Assembly: GCA_026709225.1 (NCBI GenBank)
Contig: JAPOTJ010000055.1
Span: 14,826 to 78,825 of the forward strand
DNA: 64,000 nt
Source of the DNA: Gammaproteobacteria bacterium
GTDB taxonomy: Bacteria > Pseudomonadota > Gammaproteobacteria > Pseudomonadales > Azotimanducaceae
Direction of reading: 5' to 3'
The notes beneath the pieces are model-generated. The model made no database searches. It was not told the DNA's origin and saw nothing but the letters and a program-made list of their open reading frames with translations. Positions 17,637 to 25,023 of this stretch are shown here, in pieces; position 1 is the first letter of the stretch; the number at the start of each line of letters is the position of its first letter. Made by a program: the position numbers and the translations under genes.

Positions 17637-18909
17637 ACTCAATATGCAGGGATTTCAGCGCGCGCAAGGCAAAGTTCGGCGCGACGGTGAAGTCGTTTTT
17701 GTCGGGTGCGAACCATATCTCGTCCACGCGGTCAATCAGCACCTTGAATGCCCAGTACATTTCGCGGCGGGCGAGCGGTGCGCCGAGGCAGTGGTGAACG
17801 CCTGAGCCGAACCCGAGGTGCCGTCCGGGCTTGCTGCGCTCAAGGTCAATCTCGTGCGGGCAATCAAATTCGCGGCCATCGCGGTTGGCGGCGGCGTAGC
17901 GGACGTTGATGGTTGCGTCTTCGGGGATGGTCACGCCGTGCAGTTCAATATCGCGGGTGGCGGTGCGGAACAAGCCTTGCACGGGGCTTTCAAGACGCAC
18001 GACTTCTTCGATGAAGGTGCGCAGATGCCTGTCCGGATTGTGCTTGAGCGCGCGCCAGACGGCAGGATTGTCAATCAGCAGCTTGACGCCGTAGCCGATG
18101 GCGTTGGTGGTGGTCTCGGAGCCGCCGACGAAGGTGTCGGCCATCATTTCGGCGTGCAATTCATTGTCGCTGAGCGTCCGTCCCCACTCTGGAATCTCGC
18201 GGTTGACGAGCTCTGAGAGCAGCGTGTCATCGGGTTGGCGCCGGAGCCGCTCGAAAATGCGTTGAAAATAGTGCTGCGCCTCGATTTCCATTTCCACCGA
18301 CCAGCGCTCTTCTTCTTCAGTTTGCATCATGCCGAGTCGCTGCACCCACGCGTCCGTCCACGCCTTGATCTGCCAGATGTCTTCTTCCGGCACGCCCATC
18401 TGGGCGCCGATGACAATGAGCGGCAGCGGCACTGCCATCTGCTTGACCCAGTCGCAGCTGCCGTCGTCGATGAACGCTTCGATGAGCTTGGTCGCCGTCG
18501 CCTCGACAAACGGGTCCATGTCCTTGATCTTCTTGGGGCGAAATGCCTCGTTGAACATGGCGCGCATCTGCTTATGATTGGGGTCGTCGCGGCCTGCGAG
18601 GGTCGGCGCTGGCAGCCAGCCCTTCTCGTGATAGAGGCGCTGCATGCGCCTCGCGCGCTCAATTTCGAGATGCGCGCGCGAGCCGCCTTTGCGCTGGTAC
18701 ATCGCGCTCGTGAAGGCCTTGGTGTCGAGCAGAATGTCGCGCAGGTCGTCAAAGCGCGTGACCACATACATGTTGGTGATGGGGTCCTTCCAGACGGGCG
18801 CTTGTTCTCGCAGCAGGTCATAGGCGGGGTATGGGCAGTTCTGCACGCCCGCATCGAGGAAGTTGACCTCGTCTGGGCTCTCGGGGATGACAGGCGCGTA
18901 GGGTTGCAT
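17623..18909 (-). CDS. Cytochrome P450
   Basis: This soluble bacterial-type cytochrome P450 (428 residues) is a heme mono-oxygenase. The heme-thiolate loop is FGSGVHHCLGAPLAR with the ligand cysteine at about 374. The I-helix oxygen-activation motif is GGSETTTNAI, and the K-helix ExxR lies in EEVVRLESP. No redox-partner gene (ferredoxin or reductase) is adjacent. It is convergent with the hydrolase. Together with the second P450 at 20.6-21.9 kb it suggests oxidation of a hydrophobic compound. The CYP family number cannot be assigned by eye. Confidence 0.94.
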   Translation of the reverse strand: MQPYAPVIPESPDEVNFLDAGVQNCPYPAYDLLREQAPVWKDPITNMYVVTRFDDLRDILLDTKAFTSAMYQRKGGSRAHLEIERARRMQRLYHEKGWLPAPTLAGRDDPNHKQMRAMFNEAFRPKKIKDMDPFVEATATKLIEAFIDDGSCDWVKQMAVPLPLIVIGAQMGVPEEDIWQIKAWTDAWVQRLGMMQTEEEERWSVEMEIEAQHYFQRIFERLRRQPDDTLLSELVNREIPEWGRTLSDNELHAEMMADTFVGGSETTTNAIGYGVKLLIDNPAVWRALKHNPDRHLRTFIEEVVRLESPVQGLFRTATRDIELHGVTIPEDATINVRYAAANRDGREFDCPHEIDLERSKPGRHLGFGSGVHHCLGAPLARREMYWAFKVLIDRVDEIWFAPDKNDFTVAPNFALRALKSLHIEFRTR

Positions 18910-18933
18910 TGAGGTGAGTACTTGTGTAGGCCG

Positions 18934-19155
18934 TTAGCTGTGCGCAAAGGGGTCCGGGGTGGACGGCCTCGGCGACGGCGTTTCCGCCGCCGTGATGCGA
19001 CGGGCAGGGTAGCGAACATGCTTCCGGTCGGATGCTGCCTCCATTGCCCGTGTGTCTTGAAAGATGGCAGCAATGTTGTAATCAAAGTGCGCCGCATGTG
19101 CTTTTCGGACAGCGCGTAACTCGGCGATGATTGGGTCAGTCGGTGTCTTCTTCAT
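18934..19155 (-). CDS. Small conserved-type protein of unknown function
   Basis: This 73-residue protein begins MKKTPTDPIIAELRAVRK, with a HAAHFDYNIAAIFQDTR core and a proline-rich tail. I recognise this as a recurrent small protein of bacterial accessory regions, often beside toxin-antitoxin-like genes, but no function is known to me. It lies directly downstream of the DUF4143 ATPase on the same strand and overlaps a 28-codon frame, so the three are probably one transcript. Confidence 0.6.
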   Translation of the reverse strand: MKKTPTDPIIAELRAVRKAHAAHFDYNIAAIFQDTRAMEAASDRKHVRYPARRITAAETPSPRPSTPDPFAHS

Positions 19156-19222
19156 TGGTGTCCTCGTCGAGCACGTTTGGTGAGTCGATTCTCGAGCTTG
19201 GTTGTATCTGTGCGTCCATCAT
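19136..19222 (-). CDS. Possible 28-residue leader-type frame
   Basis: This is a tiny acidic frame (MMDAQIQPSSRID at the start, DEDTNEEDTD at the end). Its ATG overlaps the stop codon of the ATPase gene (ATGA), and its end overlaps the start of the 73-residue gene. It could be translated by coupling, or it could be the remnant of a longer gene. Evidence is limited to the overlaps on both sides. Confidence 0.3.
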   Translation of the reverse strand: MMDAQIQPSSRIDSPNVLDEDTNEEDTD

Positions 19223-20367
19223 AAAAGCTCACCAAGATTTCGCAATGCCTGATCGAGGGGGAGGGCTTGAATTCCGTCGAAATAGAGGGGTGAATCGCCA
19301 CCGTAGAAGATCAATGCCTTGCTGCCGGGATAGTCCTTTTGGAACTCGCGGAGTGCGCGCGTGTCTTTGCTATGGAGCTGTCGAGCGCGTTTGACTTCGA
19401 TCGCGACCAGTCCGTGCGGGCCATAGAGCACGAAATCAATCTCTAGCCCACCGCGGGTGCGCCAGAAATGCGGCGCATATTCAAATCTCGAATAGTGGTT
19501 GGTGGCAAGCAGCTCTTGAAGCACGAGGGTTTCAAGCGCGGGTCCGTCGATGTTGCCCGCTGAATCAAGCGGACCCTGCGGTCGCAGTGTGCGGAACACG
19601 CCCACATCGAAGAAATAGAATTTGCTTTGCGCGATGAGCTGGCGCTTGGCGCTGCGCGCAAAGACGGGTAGGCGGACGGCAAGCAGCAGGTCTTCTAGGA
19701 TCGAGAAATATCGCTCGGCGACGCCGCGTGCCACCTGCGCCTCGCGCGCCACCGTGCTGATGTTGAGTACTTGGCCTTGGGAGAGGGATGCGGTCTCAAG
19801 AAAGCGCGAAAAATGACCTATGTTTCGCGTCAGTCCTTCCTGCAAAACTTCTTCGCGAAGATAGGTCTGCACATAGTCCTTGAGGTACTGCGCCGGGTCG
19901 GGGTCGCTGAATCTCGCTGGCAGATGGCCGAAGCGCAGCGCATCCTCAAGATCAAACGCACGCCCTAGTTCGGGCGCCGTGAGCGGGTGCATCTGATAGG
20001 TGCGCGCGCGCCCTGCAAGCAGATTGACACCGCGCCGCCTCAGCGTGCGCGCGCTCGACCCAGTCAAGATGAATCGAAGTCCTCTCGACTCTATCAGGTG
20101 ATGCACTTCATGAAGCACCTGAGGGATGCGCTGCACTTCGTCGATGACAACCCAGCGCGAGAAGTCTTCTGCGGGTATCAGACGCCGCAACTGACTCGGT
20201 TCGGCGACGAGCGGGTTGTAGAACTCGGACTGCAGCAGGTTGATGTACAACGCGTCAGGCACGTTCTTCCTGAGCCAGGTCGTCTTGCCGGTGCCCCGTG
20301 GCCCGAACAGAAAGAAGCTCTTACCCGAAGTGAGCGGATGCGCTAGCAGTCGTGGGAAATGTCGCAT
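19219..20367 (-). CDS. AAA ATPase of the DUF4143 family
   Basis: This 382-residue P-loop ATPase has an N-terminal AAA domain (Walker A FGPRGTGKTTWL at about 23-34, Walker B-like WVVIDEVQRIP at about 73-83). A C-terminal DUF4143 domain, with a restriction-endonuclease-like fold, is recognisable from EIDFVLYGPHGLVAIEVKRA. The E-x-K pattern in VAIEVKR resembles a PD-(D/E)xK core. These proteins are common, patchily distributed accessory genes of unclear function. Its promoter region has a TATAAT and two copies of a 12-bp word, suggesting tight control. Confidence 0.88.
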   Translation of the reverse strand: MRHFPRLLAHPLTSGKSFFLFGPRGTGKTTWLRKNVPDALYINLLQSEFYNPLVAEPSQLRRLIPAEDFSRWVVIDEVQRIPQVLHEVHHLIESRGLRFILTGSSARTLRRRGVNLLAGRARTYQMHPLTAPELGRAFDLEDALRFGHLPARFSDPDPAQYLKDYVQTYLREEVLQEGLTRNIGHFSRFLETASLSQGQVLNISTVAREAQVARGVAERYFSILEDLLLAVRLPVFARSAKRQLIAQSKFYFFDVGVFRTLRPQGPLDSAGNIDGPALETLVLQELLATNHYSRFEYAPHFWRTRGGLEIDFVLYGPHGLVAIEVKRARQLHSKDTRALREFQKDYPGSKALIFYGGDSPLYFDGIQALPLDQALRNLGELL

Positions 20368-20411
20368 GTGGTGCCGCCTCGCGTTGAACGCACTCGTGGC
20401 GTGAGTCCGAG

Positions 20412-20462
20412 ATTATAGTGCGTATTTTCACTTAGAAACTAAAAAAATCCTGCGTATTTTCA
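20412..20462 (-). promoter_or_regulatory. Promoter with repeated 12-bp operator-like word
   Basis: On the minus strand TATAAT (20412-20417) forms a perfect -10 element for the DUF4143 ATPase gene. Two identical copies of TGAAAATACGCA (20419-20430 and 20451-20462) lie upstream of it, 32 bp apart, about three helical turns. This arrangement suits a repressor or activator binding on one face of the DNA. No clear -35 hexamer is visible. Confidence 0.55.
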
Positions 20463-20623
20463 TGTTTCAAAGTCAAATTACGTGGAAAAGAGACGTACAG
20501 ACAGCCCCGCCACACCTTCTGTCACCGCTCCGCGTCAAAGTTATTGGTTGATTGACACGCACCATCGCGCTAACCTTGCGCACAGTTGCTAGCCACCCGC
20601 ATATTCGGAGCGAAAGACCACGC

Positions 20624-21877
20624 ATGCTTGACTTGTCACCTGATACCAATCTCCTAGATCCGCATCTGATTCCGAGTAACTCCGGACCGCCGCACCAGCT
20701 GTTTGATGCGTGGCGCGAATCGGACCCGATTCATTGGAATCCGCCCTCGGAGAGCTACAGCCCGCCGAATCCGGCCACCTTTGTCAGCAAAGGCTTCTAT
20801 GTGCTGACCCGCCACGCCGATGTGCGTGAAGTCTCGCTCGATCAAGAACGATTCTCGTCCCACGATGGCGGGCCGACCATTTGGGATTTTGAGGGCGAGC
20901 AGCTGATGCGTCAGCGCGCCGGGCTCATGGGCATGAGGCCAGATGACCACACGGCGACCAAGGCGCTTGTCGGACCGCCGTTCGGCGCCAAGGAACTATC
21001 GAGCTTCTACCCCGAGGTGCAGCAGGTGGCGGAAGAGATCGTGGACTCGGTGGCGAAGCGAGGCAAGTGCGAGTTCGCCTTTGATGTCGCTTCCAAGCTG
21101 CCGGTCTATACCTTTTGCAAGCTGCTCGGCGTGGCCGATGCGATGCGCGAGCAGGTCTTTACGCTTGGCAACATGCTTGCTGACATCGAGAAGCGAGACG
21201 ATGCGCATGGCGAGGACTACGCTGGCCCGGAGCTCATGCGCATTGGCAACGAGCTCGCGCAGGAAAAACTTGAAAGCCCAGACAATTCGGCGATGAGCCG
21301 CCTCGTGCATGGCGAGGTGGAAGGGCGCAAGCTCGACGCGGCGGGCCTCGGCATGTTCTTCGTGACGCTGGCGATCGCCGGTCACGAGACCACGCGCAAC
21401 ACGGCCACGCATTTCCTGCGGCTGATGAGCGAGCATCCTGATCAATACGCACTCCTGAGAAGCGATCTCGACAAGTACCTGCCGAACGCCATTGAGGAAG
21501 TGCTGAGGCATTCACCGCCAGTGATCAAGTTCCGCCGCACGGTCACGAGGGACACCGAAGTCGGCGGTCATCAGTTCCGCACAGGCGACAAGATTTACCT
21601 CTCGTATGCCGCCGCCAACCACGATCCGGCTGTGTTTGACGACCCGCACACATTCGACATCACGCGGCGCAATGCGCGCAAGCATCTGGCGTTTGGCGTC
21701 GGCCCGCACTTTTGCATGGGCGCGGCGCTCGCGCGCTATCAGTTGCGCGCGCTTCTCACGCAGTGGATCACGCGCCTGCCGGATTATTCGATTGACGGCG
21801 AGATGGAGATGCTGCCGAGCATCTGGTTCAATGCGGTGGTAAAAATGCCGCTTCGCTTTACGCCCGAAGCGGCGTAG
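20624..21877 (+). CDS. Cytochrome P450
   Basis: This second soluble cytochrome P450 has about 417 residues from the ATG at 20624. The heme loop is FGVGPHFCMGAALAR (Cys about 364), the I-helix is AIAGHETTRNTATH, and the ExxR motif is EEVLRHSPP. A TTG further upstream at 20552 would add 24 residues without a clear ribosome-binding site. It heads a same-strand run with two short-chain dehydrogenases, a glutathione transferase and an SRPBCC protein, with overlaps or gaps under 25 bp. It therefore probably starts an operon for oxidising a hydrophobic compound. Confidence 0.94.
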   Translation: MLDLSPDTNLLDPHLIPSNSGPPHQLFDAWRESDPIHWNPPSESYSPPNPATFVSKGFYVLTRHADVREVSLDQERFSSHDGGPTIWDFEGEQLMRQRAGLMGMRPDDHTATKALVGPPFGAKELSSFYPEVQQVAEEIVDSVAKRGKCEFAFDVASKLPVYTFCKLLGVADAMREQVFTLGNMLADIEKRDDAHGEDYAGPELMRIGNELAQEKLESPDNSAMSRLVHGEVEGRKLDAAGLGMFFVTLAIAGHETTRNTATHFLRLMSEHPDQYALLRSDLDKYLPNAIEEVLRHSPPVIKFRRTVTRDTEVGGHQFRTGDKIYLSYAAANHDPAVFDDPHTFDITRRNARKHLAFGVGPHFCMGAALARYQLRALLTQWITRLPDYSIDGEMEMLPSIWFNAVVKMPLRFTPEAA

Positions 21878-21893
21878 TTGCAGGAGAAGCCAG

Positions 21894-22784
21894 ATGGAAG
21901 TCAATGGTATTGGCGCCGCGGTCACCGGCGGTGGCAACGGCATCGGTAGGGCTATCGCACTCGCGCTCGGGCGCGCCGGCGCGAAGGTGGCGATTGGCGA
22001 TCTTGAATTAGGCGCCGCAGAGGCGGTGGCTGCCGAACTTCGCGAGCGTGGCGGCGAGGCTATTGCCGTTTCGCTCGATGTCACCGACGAAGCCAGCGTG
22101 AGCGACTTCGCGGATGCGGCCTGGGCTGCGTTCGGCTCGGTGCAGCTGCTTGTGAACAATGCAGGGGTGATGTCGCCCGTGTCGCCGCTTGCGGACATGA
22201 CCGAAGATGACTATGCGTGGGTGTTTTCAGTCAACGTGGGGGGCGTGTTGAGGGGTGTGCGGACATTTGTGCCAAGGTTCGTGCAAGCTGGCGAGCCTGC
22301 GCATGTTCTCAACACCGGAAGCGAGCATTCGCTCGGCGTGCCGCATGTTGGCGGAGGTCTCTACACCGCGTCGAAGCACGCGGTGATCGGTCTTTCGGAC
22401 GTGCTGCGCGCTGAATTGCCCGCGCACATCGGAGTCAGTGTGCTGTGTCCGGGACTCGTTGGCTCCACGCTCTGGAAAGCGAGCGAACGTCGTCCCGATG
22501 CGCTCGGCGGACCGAGCCAAGCCTCGGAAATGGCTGGCGAATTTATGAATCATATGGGCATGTCCGCGGAAGAAGTGGCTGAAAAGGCGGTCGCCGGTGT
22601 CCGCCGCGGCGACTTTCTGATTCCCACGCATGCCCATTCGGTCAAGTTTGCGGCCAAGCGCTGGCAAGAGATCGAATCGGCGTTTCAAGCCTACGCGCCG
22701 CATTACGACGGTGACGAGAAGTTCGATCTCACCCAGATCATGGCGGGCCAGTTGCACGCCCAGTCGCAGGAGTCATCAGCATGA
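21894..22784 (+). CDS. Short-chain dehydrogenase/reductase
   Basis: This NAD(P)-dependent oxidoreductase of the SDR superfamily (296 residues) probably acts on an alcohol or ketone made by the preceding P450. The Rossmann motif is TGGGNGIGRAIA (about 9-20), NNAG is present in LLVNNAGVMSP, and the catalytic Ser and YxxxK lie in NTGSEHS and LYTASKHAV. The tail is longer than that of minimal SDRs. A good AGGAGA ribosome-binding site precedes the ATG, 16 bp after the P450. The stop overlaps the next start (ATGA). Confidence 0.92.
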   Translation: MEVNGIGAAVTGGGNGIGRAIALALGRAGAKVAIGDLELGAAEAVAAELRERGGEAIAVSLDVTDEASVSDFADAAWAAFGSVQLLVNNAGVMSPVSPLADMTEDDYAWVFSVNVGGVLRGVRTFVPRFVQAGEPAHVLNTGSEHSLGVPHVGGGLYTASKHAVIGLSDVLRAELPAHIGVSVLCPGLVGSTLWKASERRPDALGGPSQASEMAGEFMNHMGMSAEEVAEKAVAGVRRGDFLIPTHAHSVKFAAKRWQEIESAFQAYAPHYDGDEKFDLTQIMAGQLHAQSQESSA

Positions 22785-23476
22785 CCATCACCTTGTATCA
22801 ATTCGCAACATCGCCCTTCACCGAGAAGGTGCGGCGGGCGCTCAACTACAAAGGACTCGCGTTCGATGTGCATGATGTGGATCGCATGAAAGCGCGTTCC
22901 GGCGGCTATGGAGAGGTAAGCGAGAGCGGTAAGTTCCCGGCGATTGTTGACGACGGCACTGTCGTGCTCGATTCGACCGACATCATGTATCACTTGGAGG
23001 CTGCGTATCCTGAGCCGCCGCTTGTGCCCGAGGATGCGCACGATCATGCGCTCGCCCATGCGATCGAGGAGTGGGCTGACGAGAGCCTGTATTTTTACGA
23101 AATGACCATGCGGCTCACGTGGGAGAACAATCTCGAAGCGGCGCTCGATGAGTTTGCCGAGACGCTGCCCGGGGTGCCGAAGCCGCAGCTCAAAGAGCTC
23201 ATTCGCACGGCAACGGGCGAAATCGTCACCGCCCAGGGCATTGGCCGAAAGTCACGGAGCCGCGTTGTGGCGGATGCGACGCGCCATTTTGAGATGCTTG
23301 AGAAGCTGCTTCAAGGTCGCGATTGGCTGGTGGGCGATCATGCGAGCTTTGCGGACTTTGCGGTGATTGGACAGCTAAACGCGCTCTTGTACGCCGAAGA
23401 AGCGCGCGCAGCCGCCGAAGGCAAGCAGGCCATCGCCGATTGGATGGCGCGCCTCGACGAGGTCGCGCCGAAGTAG
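22781..23476 (+). CDS. Glutathione S-transferase family protein
   Basis: This 231-residue protein has an N-terminal thioredoxin-like domain (LYQFATSPFTEKVRRALNYK at about 4-23, and the ESGKFPAIVDDGTVVLDST segment with the cis-proline). A helical C-terminal domain ends in the N-capping-type motif DHASFADFAVIGQL. It may conjugate or detoxify an electrophilic intermediate, or act as an isomerase, as some GSTs in catabolic operons do. It is coupled to the preceding dehydrogenase by an overlapping start and stop. Confidence 0.9.
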   Translation: MTITLYQFATSPFTEKVRRALNYKGLAFDVHDVDRMKARSGGYGEVSESGKFPAIVDDGTVVLDSTDIMYHLEAAYPEPPLVPEDAHDHALAHAIEEWADESLYFYEMTMRLTWENNLEAALDEFAETLPGVPKPQLKELIRTATGEIVTAQGIGRKSRSRVVADATRHFEMLEKLLQGRDWLVGDHASFADFAVIGQLNALLYAEEARAAAEGKQAIADWMARLDEVAPK

Positions 23477-23480
23477 CTCA

Positions 23481-24449
23481 ATGACAGCCAAGCACTCGAC
23501 GATTTGGCGGGCGCTTGGCACGGCGGTTCGTGACCGAACCAAGGGTCGGGGCGTGATCGCGCCGGTGCCGACGGGCGTTCGCCTTGACTCGAAAACATGC
23601 CTCGTCACAGGCGCGAGCAGCGGTCTTGGCAAGGCGGTGGCAGTGGCGCTTGCCGCGCGCGGCGCGCGCGTGCTCCTTGCGTGCCGTCCTGGACACGACG
23701 GGCTTGTTGAAGAGATCAGCGCCGCTTCCGGTTCAGATCAAGTGGTCATGCACGAAGTTGATCTCGCCGACCTCGACTCGGTCAGCGCGTTGTGCGCGAA
23801 CTTGAAGGAAGAAGCCACGCGCATAGATATTGCGGTCTTCAATGCGGGACTCATGCCGCGCACCGCGCGCAAGTCTGCCCAAGGTTTCGAACTGATGTTC
23901 GCCGTGCATTTTCTCGCCAATCGACTGCTCGCCGAGCGCATGGTTGCGGACGGCGTGCTCGCACCGTCCGCAGATGGAGATGCGCGCCCGCGGCTCATCT
24001 TTGTCTCTTCGGAAGCGCACCGCTCGTCGCCGCCAATTGATTTCGAGCAGTTTGCCCGATTCACGCCCTACGGCCTCAAGGATGGCTTGAAGCACTACGG
24101 CGTCAGCAAGCTGCACCTCACGACCTATGCGCGTGCGCTCGCGCGTCGCTTGGGCGACGATTTTGCTGTGCATTCGCTGTGCCCCGGACCGGTCAACTCC
24201 AAGATGGCGCGAGAAGCGCCGTGGTTCCTCAAGCCGCTCGTCTCACTCATCATGCGCAGTTTTTTCTTGACCCCAGTGAAGGCCGCTGAAGCCGTGCTGC
24301 ATCTCGCCTGCGCCGAAGATGCTGGTTCGCGCACTGGCATCTACCTGCATATGATGCGTGAAAAGGCGGTCTCGCCTCTGGCCGAGGATGTTGCGAACGG
24401 GCGGCAGTTGATTGAACATAGCGATACACTTCTGACACATTACCTGTAG
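23481..24449 (+). CDS. Short-chain dehydrogenase/reductase
   Basis: This second SDR has 322 residues and a layout like retinol-dehydrogenase-type enzymes. A leader of about 35 residues precedes the Rossmann motif TGASSGLGKAVAVAL (about 39-53). FNAGLMPR takes the place of NNAG, a serine lies in FVSSEAHRS, and the catalytic YxxxK is YGVSKLH. It is five bases downstream of the GST gene in the same operon. Substrate unknown. The presence of two different SDRs suggests two successive oxidation or reduction steps. Confidence 0.9.
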   Translation: MTAKHSTIWRALGTAVRDRTKGRGVIAPVPTGVRLDSKTCLVTGASSGLGKAVAVALAARGARVLLACRPGHDGLVEEISAASGSDQVVMHEVDLADLDSVSALCANLKEEATRIDIAVFNAGLMPRTARKSAQGFELMFAVHFLANRLLAERMVADGVLAPSADGDARPRLIFVSSEAHRSSPPIDFEQFARFTPYGLKDGLKHYGVSKLHLTTYARALARRLGDDFAVHSLCPGPVNSKMAREAPWFLKPLVSLIMRSFFLTPVKAAEAVLHLACAEDAGSRTGIYLHMMREKAVSPLAEDVANGRQLIEHSDTLLTHYL

Positions 24450-24470
24450 GCAAAAGAGCAGGCAAAAGAC

Positions 24471-24929
24471 ATGTTCAAGCACACAGTTGAATCAGACGAG
24501 ATCGTGATTGATGCGCCGATCGAGCTTGCTTGGTCGATCTTGACGGACACCACCACCTACGGCGAATGGAATCCGTTCACGCCGAAGATCGAGACCGATT
24601 TTGCAATCGGTTCGGAGGTGCGCCTCGCAGTGCACTTCGGCAAACTCAAGCTCGATCAAATCGAGATCATGCGCGCATTCGAAGCCCCGATGCGCCTTGC
24701 TTGGGGCGCCGGCATGTACAAAATCGGCTCGTTCCCGCTTGTGACCGCGCTGCGCGAGCAATGCCTGACAAAGCTCGGTGACGCGCGTTGCAGCTATGTC
24801 AGCCGCGACCATCTCTCCGGGTTGATCACGCCGCTGGTGAGGATTTCCTTCGGCAAAGCCATGCGCGATGGCTTTAATGCCGCCGGAAACGGATTGAAGC
24901 GGTATGCGGAGGCGCGGCATTCTGGCTAA
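24471..24929 (+). CDS. SRPBCC-fold protein (polyketide cyclase/START-like)
   Basis: This 152-residue protein has the SRPBCC (Bet v 1/START-like) pattern. A first strand DEIVIDAPIELAWSILTDTTTYGEWNPF (quoted in part: EIVIDAPIELAWSIL) is followed by a curved sheet, and a long C-terminal helix carries MRDGFNAAGNGLKRY. Such proteins bind hydrophobic ligands in a deep pocket and may act as carriers or cyclases. It is the last gene of the P450-SDR-GST-SDR operon, in keeping with a hydrophobic substrate. Catalytic function unknown. Confidence 0.85.
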   Translation: MFKHTVESDEIVIDAPIELAWSILTDTTTYGEWNPFTPKIETDFAIGSEVRLAVHFGKLKLDQIEIMRAFEAPMRLAWGAGMYKIGSFPLVTALREQCLTKLGDARCSYVSRDHLSGLITPLVRISFGKAMRDGFNAAGNGLKRYAEARHSG

Positions 24930-25023
24930 GGTCGTGTTCACACGCCCTAAGGAAAGAGACGCATATTAAGTCGCTGATAGAATAACCGGCACACGGGAAA
25001 GCAACATGTCTTGAGAGGTGGAA

